A stretch of 43,560 bases of DNA, from contig JAEZDS010000121.1 in assembly GCA_023433205.1 (NCBI GenBank), forward strand, positions 1-43,560, in the 5' to 3' direction. Position 1 is the first letter of the stretch; each line of letters opens with the position of its first letter. This DNA is from Bacteroidota bacterium. Its GTDB lineage: Bacteria > Bacteroidota > Bacteroidia > B-17B0 > Aurantibacillaceae. The notes beneath the pieces were generated by a model, which was given only the letters and a program-made list of their open reading frames with translations, was not told the origin of the DNA and ran no database searches. Below are positions 1 through 7,768 of this stretch, piece by piece. Both the position numbers and the translations under genes were made by a program.

Positions 1-263
1 GTATAGTTTTTGGCGTTTGCAGGGGGATTAAGGAAAGAAACGTTTTTATTGTTTTTTCCGCCCACCATTTTAATAAATGTGAGCATTTCGCCTGGTGAAG
101 GCACCTGGAAAAAAGTTTCTGAAACACCGGTTGTACGGCTATCTTCGAATGCGGCCGTGGTATCGGCAGATTCGTCCATATCCTCAGATACTTCATCGTC
201 TTTGCAGCCGCCCAGCATAAGTGCGGTGATTGCAGACAAAATTAACAGCGTGGATTTATTCAT
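1..263 (-). CDS. Putative surface lipoprotein, N-terminal fragment
   Basis: The frame opens at an ATG at 261-263 and runs off the left edge of the window, so only about 87 N-terminal residues are visible. Residues 1-20 form a lipoprotein signal peptide with a hydrophobic stretch and a lipobox ending Leu-Gly-Gly-Cys20. The residues after the cysteine are Lys-Asp-Asp-Glu, followed by an acidic Ser/Asp/Glu/Thr linker. This resembles the lipoprotein export signal known from Bacteroidota that sends lipoproteins to the outer face of the outer membrane. After the linker comes a segment with the motif VPSPGEMLTFIK, which recalls a conserved uncharacterised Bacteroidota lipoprotein family; that resemblance is from memory. 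No function is known. The gene lies downstream of sucC on the same strand, 80 bases away. Confidence 0.72.
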   Translation of the reverse strand, partial: MNKSTLLILSAITALMLGGCKDDEVSEDMDESADTTAAFEDSRTTGVSETFFQVPSPGEMLTFIKMVGGKNNKNVSFLNPPANAKNY

Positions 264-315
264 CTGGTTTTTGGTTTATGTGGGTGTTGTGTGTTGCTTT
301 ATTGTGTGTATTCAG

Positions 316-337
316 CAAATACCATTAATGGCATTTG
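316..337. repeat. 22-bp near-perfect palindrome between sucC and the lipoprotein gene
   Basis: The sequence reads CAAAT-A-CCATTAATGG-C-ATTTG: ten of eleven base pairs match around the centre. It lies 6 bases past the sucC stop and about 53 bases upstream of the lipoprotein start. There is no T-run after it on either strand, so it does not look like an intrinsic terminator. It may be an operator or an RNA hairpin. Confidence 0.4.
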
Positions 338-343
338 ACCTCC

Positions 344-1537
344 CTAACCCTTCAGCAGTTTATTAACCAGTGCAGCTGCTTCATGAAACTCGATCGCGGA
401 ATAAACCTTGAATCCGGATTCATCTATCAGTTTTTTTGCAAGATCGGCATTGGTTCCCTGAAGACGCACAATAATGGGAACATCTATGGTGCCCATGTTC
501 TTGTATGCGTCAACTATTCCCTGCGCTACCCTGTCGCATCTTACAATTCCTCCAAATATATTAATCAGAATAGCCTTTACATTCTTGTCTTTCAAAATAA
601 TACGAAAGGCTTTTTCAACACGTTCGGCGTTTGCCGTTCCCCCAACATCGAGAAAATTCGCAGGTTCGCCTCCGCTTAGCTTGATAAGATCCATTGTGGC
701 CATTGCCAGTCCGGCCCCATTCACCATACATCCCACGTTTCCGTCGAGCTTTACGTAGTTCAGTTCGGCTTTACGGGCCTCTACGTCCGTCGGATCCTCC
801 TCTTTTTCATCGCGCATGGCCTCGTATTGAGGATGTCTGAAAAGACCGTTGTCGTCAAAGCTTACTTTGCTGTCCACTGCAACTATCTTGTCGTCGCTTG
901 TCTTAAGTACAGGATTGATCTCAAAAAGAGAAGCATCAATACTTTCATAAGCTTTAAAAAGAGCAGTTACAAATTTTACCATCTCTTTAAATGCGGTACC
1001 GCTGAGGCCCAGATTAAAGGCGATCTTCCGTGCCTGGAAAGGTTGCAATCCCACTCTGGGATCAATTTCCTCTTTCCAGATCTTGTCAGGTGTGCTTTCA
1101 GCTACCTGCTCAATGTCCATCCCCCCTTCGGTACTATATATTATTGTATTCCTGCCGCGGCCACGATCGAGCAATACGCTCATATAAAATTCTTTGGTAG
1201 GTGAAGCGCCGGGATAATAAACATCCTGGGCTATCAGTACCTTGTGCACAAGTTTTCCCTTTTCGCTGGTTTGAGGTGTAACCAGATTCATGCCTATGAT
1301 CTGAGAAGATTTTTCCTTTACCTCGTCGAGATTTTTTGCCAGCTTAACTCCACCGCCTTTACCGCGGCCTCCGGCGTGAATCTGGGCTTTTACTACCACC
1401 CAGTCGCTATTGTATTTGGCTTTCAGTTCCTTTGCCGCGTCAACGGCCTGCTCGGGCGTTTCGGCAACAATGCCTTCCTGTATTGATACTCCAAAACTTT
1501 TTAATATACTTTTACCCTGGTACTCGTGAATGTTCAT
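344..1537 (-). CDS. sucC: Succinate-CoA ligase (ADP-forming), beta subunit
   Basis: Beta subunit of succinyl-CoA synthetase, which converts succinyl-CoA to succinate with formation of ATP in the TCA cycle, in the cytoplasm as a complex with SucD. The 397-residue product is close to the 388 of E. coli SucC. It starts with the typical MNIHEYQGK, followed by an ATP-grasp domain (roughly residues 1-235) with the basic glycine-rich stretch HAGGRGKGGG. The C-terminal ligase domain (about 260-390) has the family hallmarks GNVGCMVNGAGLAMATMD, FLDVGG and NIFGGIVRCD. sucD is not adjacent: the next gene on this strand is a lipoprotein, so the alpha subunit must lie elsewhere. The ATG at 1537 is supported by a TAnnTTTG element 17 bases upstream. 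Confidence 0.97.
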   Translation of the reverse strand: MNIHEYQGKSILKSFGVSIQEGIVAETPEQAVDAAKELKAKYNSDWVVVKAQIHAGGRGKGGGVKLAKNLDEVKEKSSQIIGMNLVTPQTSEKGKLVHKVLIAQDVYYPGASPTKEFYMSVLLDRGRGRNTIIYSTEGGMDIEQVAESTPDKIWKEEIDPRVGLQPFQARKIAFNLGLSGTAFKEMVKFVTALFKAYESIDASLFEINPVLKTSDDKIVAVDSKVSFDDNGLFRHPQYEAMRDEKEEDPTDVEARKAELNYVKLDGNVGCMVNGAGLAMATMDLIKLSGGEPANFLDVGGTANAERVEKAFRIILKDKNVKAILINIFGGIVRCDRVAQGIVDAYKNMGTIDVPIIVRLQGTNADLAKKLIDESGFKVYSAIEFHEAAALVNKLLKG

Positions 1538-1553
1538 AAAGCTATTGTTGCTT

Positions 1554-1561
1554 CAAATGTA
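1554..1561 (-). promoter_or_regulatory. Predicted -7 element for sucC
   Basis: On the minus strand this reads TACATTTG, a perfect match to the Bacteroidota -7 consensus TAnnTTTG, 17 bases upstream of the sucC ATG. No good TTG-type -33 element is seen at the expected distance. Confidence 0.5.
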
Positions 1562-1591
1562 AGATTTTATTTGAAAATGAGAAACGGCGCT

Positions 1592-1620
1592 AAAAAAAAG
1601 CCCGACGAAATGGCCGGGCT
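1592..1620 (-). terminator. Intrinsic terminator of the T9SS cargo gene
   Basis: On the minus strand the RNA would read AGCCCG, a loop region and CGGGCU, followed at once by eight U residues. It begins 10 bases after the stop codon of the large secreted protein gene at 1631 and separates it from sucC. Confidence 0.85.
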
Positions 1621-1630
1621 GATCTCTTTA

Positions 1631-4351
1631 TTATCTGACAAGTGTGAGTGTTCCTTTGAGGTCATATTCACCTCCGTCGCGCCCCGTTGCCGTGATAACA
1701 TACAAATAGGTGCCCTGAGGAACATCTACCCCGGCCTGGTTTTTGCCGTCCCACTCAATGTTGCCTTTATCTGTGGTTAACTCATATACTATGTTACCCC
1801 AGCGGTCAAATATCTTGGCGCTGATATTGCTAAGATTTGAAGAGCGCTGCAAATGGAACAGGTCGTTAACTCCATCTCCGTTCGGCGAAAAAACATTTGG
1901 AACAATTATCTCAGAGGGCAGCTCTACAGTAATATAAGCATAAGCAGTGTCAATACACTTGCCTTTCTGAACGTATGCGGTTACAGTATAATTTCCCGGC
2001 TGGTTATAAACCATGGAAGGACTGAGCGAAGCCGACTCCGTAGTTAGCACAGAATCCACGTCAAATGACCAGAGCGTTGTTATGCTGCTGTTGCCGGATG
2101 ATGAAATTGAGTTATTTGTAAAGTTCACTGTAAGCGGAGCATATCCGGTGATTCTGTCAGCATCAATGGCAGGCGATAAGCTGCCTGTTGTTACCCTTAA
2201 TGAATCAACTGTAACACATTGATTCGAATTATTACGGATGGTAACTGTATAAACTCCCGGCTGATAAGCGATCATCTCCCTGCCAAACTCGTTACCGATA
2301 GTAGTTTGCGGCGCCGCTGTCCAGGTGTAAGAAAGATTTACCGTTGTAGTCTGCAGAATAGGCGCGATTCGCGTTGTATCAAATCCGCAATCAATGGTTT
2401 TTACAGAATTGGAGTTTGTGAGTAAAGGATATTCCACATCTGTGTCTACAGGAATTATAGTGGTAGAGGTACAGCCGTTATTACGGTCAACTACTGTCAT
2501 AGTATAATCCCCCGCAATAGTGGCAGTGTATGTTGAACTATTTTGCAGCGGCAGCTGAGGCGAAGGCCCCTGCCACAGGGTTGCTTCAACCGGCCTTCCA
2601 GTTGTAAAAAATCCACCGGCAGGCACCCGACTTTCACTGAAGTTTGAAAGTACTATGGTTTGGGTTGCACAGGTGAATGCATTCTCAGAGGGTGCTGCAA
2701 AAGCCCTTGGCGGAAAAAGATTCTGGTACATTGGCACTGTAAAATTGCTTGCGCAAAGATTATTGTTGTCGCGAAGCGTAAGTGTATAGGTGGCAATAAG
2801 GGTTGTGGTTGGCGGCACAAAGGTGTTAATGTTTACCGTGAAAGGCTTGCTGGTAAGCTGTCCCGTTGCTCCCTGTGAAGTTGGGAACGACCAGGTATAG
2901 GATACATTTTCAGAATCGGCAAACCCCTCAATGATGGTCTGCGGGTTAGCGCAGTCCAGCACATTGGTCGGTATCCATACGGAATCCAGTGCAGGAGGTA
3001 CAGTGCGGGTTATTATGGTGAAAGGCACCTCAGAGTCGCATTGATTTGAATTATCACGCACCACAGCTTTATACTGGCCGGGTGTATTAAATGTGTATGA
3101 TGAATTGGTGCTTAAGTTTCCTGTTTGTACCGTGTTTGACAGCGGCACTATCGTATAGGAAATTGCGCCACCCGGCGTAGGGTTGGTCTGCGCATTTGTA
3201 AATGTAATGGTAGTTATACTCTTTGAGCCGCAACCCAGGGTGTAACCCGCAGGCGCGCTGTTGAGGCCAAAGCTGGGCAATCCGCCACTGGTGGCGATGG
3301 TGAAGACCTTAGTACTGCGACAGCCATTTACATTGTTCAGAAAAACATAGGTATGAGTACCCGGACCAGGAGGATAAACCACTGTATGGCTATTGGCAAC
3401 AAAAGTTGCCTGCTGCGAGGAGTAGACAAAGTGTGTGAAATTCACCGTAGGGCTTATTGCCGTCAGCGTGATGGTCTGAGCAGGGTTCTGACAATCAATG
3501 GTCTGAAAGGTGTTGCTGATATTGCTTGTCGGAATTACAGTGTTCTGCCCAAGCGAAAATGTACTGGTTTTGATACAACCTGAAACCGGGTGCTCTGCAG
3601 TGATCGTCCATGTTCCAACATTTGAGGCAGTAACCACAACCACTGAACTGGTAATAGGATTAACACTGCTGTTATTAAAAGTGTAGGTAAGCGCCGAGCT
3701 TGCATGAGCGCTGATCTCAATACTTTTTGTTACGCAGGTAAGGCTGTAATTAGGGCCTGAGGGCGACAATGAAAATTCTGCCGGCGCCGGAGGAGGCAAT
3801 ATGTCTATAACAACTGTATCCGTACAACCACCATTTGCGGTAACTATAGCAGTGTATGAACCAGGAACCACAGTGCCACTCATTGAAGTCTGATTGTTCT
3901 GCCAGTCTGGAGGTACATTAGGCACACCAGGCGTTGATGCCGGCTCACCCCAGGTAATAGTATACTGTGGCGCAGGGTTACTGGGCAGAAAAGTGAGGTT
4001 CAGGTTCCAGGAATTTGTAAATGTATTACAACCATAATTGCCAACAGTAAGGCTGGTAACAGGCTGAGGATTAACAGTTACAGTGAAAGGATAATTGTAG
4101 CTGGTATTGGTATTGGCAGCGGTAATCGTATAAATTGTAGTTACAAGGGGTGAGACCACAAAGTTACCGTTGGTATTGGGGGTGAAAGTGCCCGATCCTG
4201 TACTGAGCGTATAATTGCTTGTGCCGCTGAGGGTGCTGGTAGGCACAATGGTTGCACTTTGCCCGGCACAGATTGAGATCTGTGCAAAAGCCGAAATTCC
4301 TGAAAACGCAAAAACGCACGTAATTAAAGAAGTAAGGAGGGTTTTTCTCAT
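1631..4351 (-). CDS. Large secreted T9SS type B cargo protein (gliding motility C-terminal domain)
   Basis: A 906-residue cell-surface or secreted protein. It opens with a Sec signal peptide (MRKTLLTSLITCVFAF, cleavage probably after Ala-Phe-Ala near residue 23). The middle is a long series of Thr/Ser/Asn/Pro-rich beta-sandwich-like segments, each with a Cys-containing core. A PKD-like domain with the pattern YAPLTVNFTN...YNQPGNYTVTAYV sits near residues 730-812. The last 88 residues are a gliding-motility-associated C-terminal domain: FSPNGDGVNDLF, IFDRWGNIVYE, WDGKNQAGVDVPQGTYLYV. Such domains direct export by the type IX system and attachment to the surface. The start at 4351 is preferred over an in-frame ATG at 4426, because it begins the signal peptide and lies 21 bases below a good promoter. 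Monocistronic, with its own promoter and terminator. A role in adhesion is plausible but not shown. Confidence 0.9.
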   Translation of the reverse strand: MRKTLLTSLITCVFAFSGISAFAQISICAGQSATIVPTSTLSGTSNYTLSTGSGTFTPNTNGNFVVSPLVTTIYTITAANTNTSYNYPFTVTVNPQPVTSLTVGNYGCNTFTNSWNLNLTFLPSNPAPQYTITWGEPASTPGVPNVPPDWQNNQTSMSGTVVPGSYTAIVTANGGCTDTVVIDILPPPAPAEFSLSPSGPNYSLTCVTKSIEISAHASSALTYTFNNSSVNPITSSVVVVTASNVGTWTITAEHPVSGCIKTSTFSLGQNTVIPTSNISNTFQTIDCQNPAQTITLTAISPTVNFTHFVYSSQQATFVANSHTVVYPPGPGTHTYVFLNNVNGCRSTKVFTIATSGGLPSFGLNSAPAGYTLGCGSKSITTITFTNAQTNPTPGGAISYTIVPLSNTVQTGNLSTNSSYTFNTPGQYKAVVRDNSNQCDSEVPFTIITRTVPPALDSVWIPTNVLDCANPQTIIEGFADSENVSYTWSFPTSQGATGQLTSKPFTVNINTFVPPTTTLIATYTLTLRDNNNLCASNFTVPMYQNLFPPRAFAAPSENAFTCATQTIVLSNFSESRVPAGGFFTTGRPVEATLWQGPSPQLPLQNSSTYTATIAGDYTMTVVDRNNGCTSTTIIPVDTDVEYPLLTNSNSVKTIDCGFDTTRIAPILQTTTVNLSYTWTAAPQTTIGNEFGREMIAYQPGVYTVTIRNNSNQCVTVDSLRVTTGSLSPAIDADRITGYAPLTVNFTNNSISSSGNSSITTLWSFDVDSVLTTESASLSPSMVYNQPGNYTVTAYVQKGKCIDTAYAYITVELPSEIIVPNVFSPNGDGVNDLFHLQRSSNLSNISAKIFDRWGNIVYELTTDKGNIEWDGKNQAGVDVPQGTYLYVITATGRDGGEYDLKGTLTLVR

Positions 4352-4372
4352 AATTTTCTGTGATTCAACAGA

Positions 4373-4406
4373 CAAATATACAAATACCTTGCTAAAAGAT
4401 GCCAAA
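4373..4406 (-). promoter_or_regulatory. Predicted promoter of the T9SS cargo gene
   Basis: On the minus strand a -33 TTTG (4403-4406) is followed after 22 bases by TATATTTG (4373-4380), a perfect -7 element. The ATG at 4351 is 21 bases further on. One of the two best two-part Bacteroidota promoters in the window. Confidence 0.65.
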
Positions 4407-4502
4407 ACCACAAAATTTGAAAGCATATAACTGATATTTATTCTAAATCGCGTTCAGTTGAGTGAATAAAAATGTTGAGCCGGGCAATCACTCCAAAAAA
4501 TA

Positions 4503-4510
4503 TAACTTTG
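4503..4510 (+). promoter_or_regulatory. Predicted -7 element for fabG
   Basis: TAACTTTG, a perfect TAnnTTTG match 23 bases upstream of the fabG ATG. A TTG at 4474-4476 is 26 bases away, rather far for a -33 element. Confidence 0.5.
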
Positions 4511-4533
4511 AAAATTGAAATTTTAAAATCGTT

Positions 4534-5280
4534 ATGCAGTTATTAGATCAGAAAGTAGCACTCGTTACAGGAGCAACACGTGGGATAGGCAGGGCCATCG
4601 CAATCAGTTTCGCCAAAAACGGCGCGCAGGTTGCTTTCACCTACCTAAGCTCAGAGGATAAAGCCCGTGAACTTGAGGCAGAACTCAGTGGTTTTGGCGT
4701 AAAAACAAAAGCCTATAAAAGTGACGCCGGCGATTTTAAAGCCGCCGAAGAACTGGTGAACGCTGTTGTGGCTGATTTCGGGACAATTGACATCCTGGTT
4801 AACAACGCCGGCATCACGCGCGACACCCTGCTGATGCGAATGACAGAACAGCAATGGGATGAAGTAATGAACGCCAATCTTAAATCGGTATTTAACCTCA
4901 CCAAAGCTGTGCAGCGCCCTATGCTTAAAGCCAAAAAAGGAAGTATCATCAACATGAGCTCAGTTGTTGGGGTAAAAGGCAATGCCGGACAAAGTAATTA
5001 TGCTGCCTCCAAGGCAGGGATCATCGGATTCACCAAGTCTGTGGCACTCGAACTCGGCTCACGGAATATTCGCAGCAATGCCATTGCTCCAGGTTTTATT
5101 GAGACCGAAATGACCGGCAAACTCGATGAAAAAGTAGTTCAGCAATGGCGCGAAGCCATCCCTCTAAAACGCGGAGGCAGCACCGAAGACGTGGCCAACC
5201 TGGCCCTGTTTCTGGCCGGCGACCAAAGTTCATACATTACCGGACAGTGCATCAGCGTGTGTGGCGGCATGCTTACCTGA
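4534..5280 (+). CDS. fabG: 3-oxoacyl-[acyl-carrier-protein] reductase
   Basis: NADPH-dependent reductase of the type II fatty acid synthase cycle, reducing 3-oxoacyl-ACP to 3-hydroxyacyl-ACP in the cytoplasm. This is a classical 248-residue short-chain dehydrogenase/reductase. The cofactor motif TGATRGIG is at residues 12-19 and NNAG at 90-93. The catalytic set is Asn114, Ser143, Tyr156 and Lys160. The C-terminus has the FabG-like IAPGFIETEMT and SSYITGQ..SVCGGM. It starts a likely operon with the membrane VWA protein 15 bases downstream. A desaturase gene lies about 2.5 kb away, so a link to lipid metabolism is possible. Other SDR enzymes share this fold, but the match in length and motifs favours FabG. 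Confidence 0.9.
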   Translation: MQLLDQKVALVTGATRGIGRAIAISFAKNGAQVAFTYLSSEDKARELEAELSGFGVKTKAYKSDAGDFKAAEELVNAVVADFGTIDILVNNAGITRDTLLMRMTEQQWDEVMNANLKSVFNLTKAVQRPMLKAKKGSIINMSSVVGVKGNAGQSNYAASKAGIIGFTKSVALELGSRNIRSNAIAPGFIETEMTGKLDEKVVQQWREAIPLKRGGSTEDVANLALFLAGDQSSYITGQCISVCGGMLT

Positions 5281-5295
5281 TCATAAAGGTTTTTA

Positions 5296-7353
5296 ATGAA
5301 ACTGCTTTTCGACAGTCCCTGGTACATCATCCTGATCTGTATTACACTCAGTCTGGGTTTTTCCCTTTTCCTGTACTACAGAAACCGAAAAAACAGTGAA
5401 GCCCCACGCAAGATCCTCACTGTACTTGGCCTTTTAAGATTTTGTTCAACCCTGCTTATCCTGCTTTTGCTGGCCGGCATCCTGCTTAAGCAGCTGGTTC
5501 ATGAGACCGAGTATCCGAGGGTTATAATAGCGCTTGATAATTCGGCCTCTATGCTGGCCGGACCAGACAGCTCATTTGTTCGCAATGTACTTCCCGACAA
5601 ACTACAGGAGATCGTTAGCGCTGTAAAGGAAAAGTACGAAGTTCACAAGTTCTGGTTCGGATCAGATGTGCAGACAGCCACAAGCACAGCTGATTTCACC
5701 GACAGGGAGACCGACATTGACCAGCTTCTTAAAAGGGTTGAAAATGATTATGCTAACCAGAATATCGGTGCACTGGTAGTGTTCAGCGATGGAATCTACA
5801 ATCGTGGCTCAAACCCTGTATACTCAGCCGAGAAACTTGGTTTTCCGGTGCATACAGTAGCTTTCGGCGATACTGCTGAAAAAACCGACGTGCTCATCAA
5901 AAAAATCGACCACAACCAGATCGCTTATCTTGGAAATAATTTCCCTGTGCAGGTTCAGCTGGCCGCGAAAAAAATGCAGGGCAGGAAAATTACGTTGGAA
6001 TTGTGGCAGGGAAATGTTCTCAAGGGCAGCAAAGAAATTACAGCTTCAAATAACAATTTTTCGGAGGCAGTCACTTTCACGCTTAATGCTTCTTCGGCAG
6101 GCATTCAGAAATATAAGGTAAAGGCCGGCACAAACATCTCTGAGCACAACCGGCAAAACAACCAGCGTGATTTTGTGGTAGAGGTGATCAATAACCGTGA
6201 AAAGATCTTACTGATGGCCGCAGCGCCTCACCCTGATATCGCAGCGATTCGTGAAACAGTACTCAATCATTCATCGTACGAGCTTGATTTTTCTCTAAGC
6301 CAGGATAACAGACAACTGCAGGCATATAATCTCGTGATCATGCACGGCTACAGTCCGGCAATGGGAACTGTTTTAACAGAATGCAGAAACAAAAAGATCC
6401 CCTTCTTTATTATCAATCCTGGTCAGACTGCTGATTTGCCAGGAGTTAACATCAGCGGTGCCATGAACCGCTACAACGATGCCGAGCCCTTTATTGATCA
6501 GACTTTTGGTTATTTTACTGTAAGCGATGAGCTCAAGCGCTTTATGGAAGATCTGCCGGCCGTAAAAACCTCCTTTGGCAATTATCATCTGGCCGCCGGC
6601 GCCTCCGCACTCATCAATCAGCGACTGGGAAGTGTTGAGACCGAATTACCCATGCTGTATTTTAACAGTGCAGACGATCTGAAATATGGTGTATTCCTTG
6701 GCGATGGCCTCTGGCGCTGGAAGCTCCGTGATTTTCTCGCGCATGGGAACAACACGCTGTTCGCTGAGCTTGTCAGCAAGTGTATTCAGTATCTGGCTGT
6801 TAAGAGCGATAAGAGTTTTTTCAGGATCAAAGCTCCAAAGATCGTGCGTGAGAACGAAACCATTGAACTGGACGCCGAACTGTACAACAAAAGTTACGAG
6901 CCGGTAAACGATCCGGATGTGCAGATTAAATTCAGCAGCCACGACCGGAAGACCTTTGACTATGTTTTCAGCAAAACCTCCTCTGGCTACCACCTCAGCG
7001 CCGGTACACTACCCCCCGGAGAGTATAGTTTCAGTGCAAAGGTGATTTATAACAACGAAACATTCATCAAAGAAGGAAATCTGCTCGTTGAGGCGGTCAC
7101 AGCAGAAAGCATCAATACGGTGGCCAACCATCAGTTACTATTTCAGCTCTCGGCGCAAAGCGGAGGCAGAATGTTTAGTGCCGGCCGGCTCGATGAACTT
7201 AAAGCACTTTTACAAAATGATGAAACAATGAAAGAGATAGTGTACAGCCAGGCACTTACCTCTCCGCTGATTGACAATAAGATCTTATTTGTAATAATTC
7301 TGCTGTTATTCGGCGCGGAGTGGTTTTTACGTAAACGATATCTGCTGATATGA
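5296..7353 (+). CDS. Membrane-anchored von Willebrand factor A domain protein
   Basis: A 685-residue inner-membrane protein. Two N-terminal transmembrane helices (about residues 8-27 and 40-62) precede a VWA domain (about 75-210). It has a metal-binding DNSASM (DxSxS) motif and a second acidic site in VVFSDGIYNRG. Residues from about 215 look like a beta-sandwich. Residues about 300-500 have the alpha/beta pattern of a class I glutamine-amidotransferase-like fold (KILLMAAAPHPD, NLVIMHGY, FFIINPG), without a convincing catalytic Cys-His pair. A final helix (IDNKILFVIILLLFGAEWFL) anchors the C-terminus. This architecture recurs in Bacteroidota membrane proteins of unknown role, related to Bat-type proteins. 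Its last codons overlap the next gene by 4 bases, so the two are probably co-translated. No MoxR ATPase or BatA gene is nearby. Confidence 0.82.
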   Translation: MKLLFDSPWYIILICITLSLGFSLFLYYRNRKNSEAPRKILTVLGLLRFCSTLLILLLLAGILLKQLVHETEYPRVIIALDNSASMLAGPDSSFVRNVLPDKLQEIVSAVKEKYEVHKFWFGSDVQTATSTADFTDRETDIDQLLKRVENDYANQNIGALVVFSDGIYNRGSNPVYSAEKLGFPVHTVAFGDTAEKTDVLIKKIDHNQIAYLGNNFPVQVQLAAKKMQGRKITLELWQGNVLKGSKEITASNNNFSEAVTFTLNASSAGIQKYKVKAGTNISEHNRQNNQRDFVVEVINNREKILLMAAAPHPDIAAIRETVLNHSSYELDFSLSQDNRQLQAYNLVIMHGYSPAMGTVLTECRNKKIPFFIINPGQTADLPGVNISGAMNRYNDAEPFIDQTFGYFTVSDELKRFMEDLPAVKTSFGNYHLAAGASALINQRLGSVETELPMLYFNSADDLKYGVFLGDGLWRWKLRDFLAHGNNTLFAELVSKCIQYLAVKSDKSFFRIKAPKIVRENETIELDAELYNKSYEPVNDPDVQIKFSSHDRKTFDYVFSKTSSGYHLSAGTLPPGEYSFSAKVIYNNETFIKEGNLLVEAVTAESINTVANHQLLFQLSAQSGGRMFSAGRLDELKALLQNDETMKEIVYSQALTSPLIDNKILFVIILLLFGAEWFLRKRYLLI

Positions 7354-7697
7354 TAAAAATCATAAAATGTGTGATTCTGCTGCAGTGCTTGTTGACGGGT
7401 TGCCGTTACCAGGAAGTAAAATATGCCTATCCGCAGGAAAACGAAGTGAAGAAAGGCGAAAAATTCAGGATCACGCTGCCTGAGAATCATGTGGAGAAAG
7501 AGTCCTGGTCGCTGCAGCCCGGCTATGATGCCAGGGTGGTCCGGCGTCTTAATGAGGTGTGGCATGGCAATGAAAAAGGCATTGATTTTAATTTCGAGGC
7601 TTTATCTGCCGGAACAACCACCCTGAGCTTTACTCAGAGAAAGTACGCCGACACATTGCAAACAGTTGATTATAAGCTCAAAATTACGGAGAATTAA
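7350..7697 (+). CDS. Small lipoprotein with chagasin-like pattern
   Basis: A 115-residue lipoprotein: hydrophobic N-terminus with lipobox Leu-Leu-Thr-Gly-Cys18. The mature part has the strand pattern of the chagasin/I42 peptidase-inhibitor fold: GEKFRITLPEN at about residues 36-46, ESWSL shortly after, then FNFEALSAGTTTLSFTQRKY near 84-103 and a last strand YKLKI. The loop that blocks the protease active site in chagasin (NPTTGY) is replaced here by Asn-His-Val-Glu-Lys-Glu, so inhibitor activity is doubtful. The start overlaps the VWA gene stop by 4 bases (ATGA), suggesting translational coupling. The assignment rests on pattern only; it could be another immunoglobulin-like domain. Confidence 0.65.
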   Translation: MIKIIKCVILLQCLLTGCRYQEVKYAYPQENEVKKGEKFRITLPENHVEKESWSLQPGYDARVVRRLNEVWHGNEKGIDFNFEALSAGTTTLSFTQRKYADTLQTVDYKLKITEN

Positions 7698-7721
7698 CTT
7701 TTACATTCCGATCGGATTCGT

Positions 7722-7729
7722 TATTTTTA
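7722..7729 (+). promoter_or_regulatory. Possible -7 element for the desaturase gene
   Basis: TATTTTTA differs from TAnnTTTG at the last base. It lies 39 bases upstream of the desaturase ATG, in the 71-base gap after the chagasin-like gene. No clear -33 element. Confidence 0.25.
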
Positions 7730-7768
7730 GCGGTTATTAAATTAAACAGATTACCAACAAGAATACCA

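Noticed and set aside
4352..4426. 25-residue N-terminal extension of the T9SS cargo gene
   Set aside because: It would place a non-signal sequence before a good signal peptide and run through the predicted promoter.
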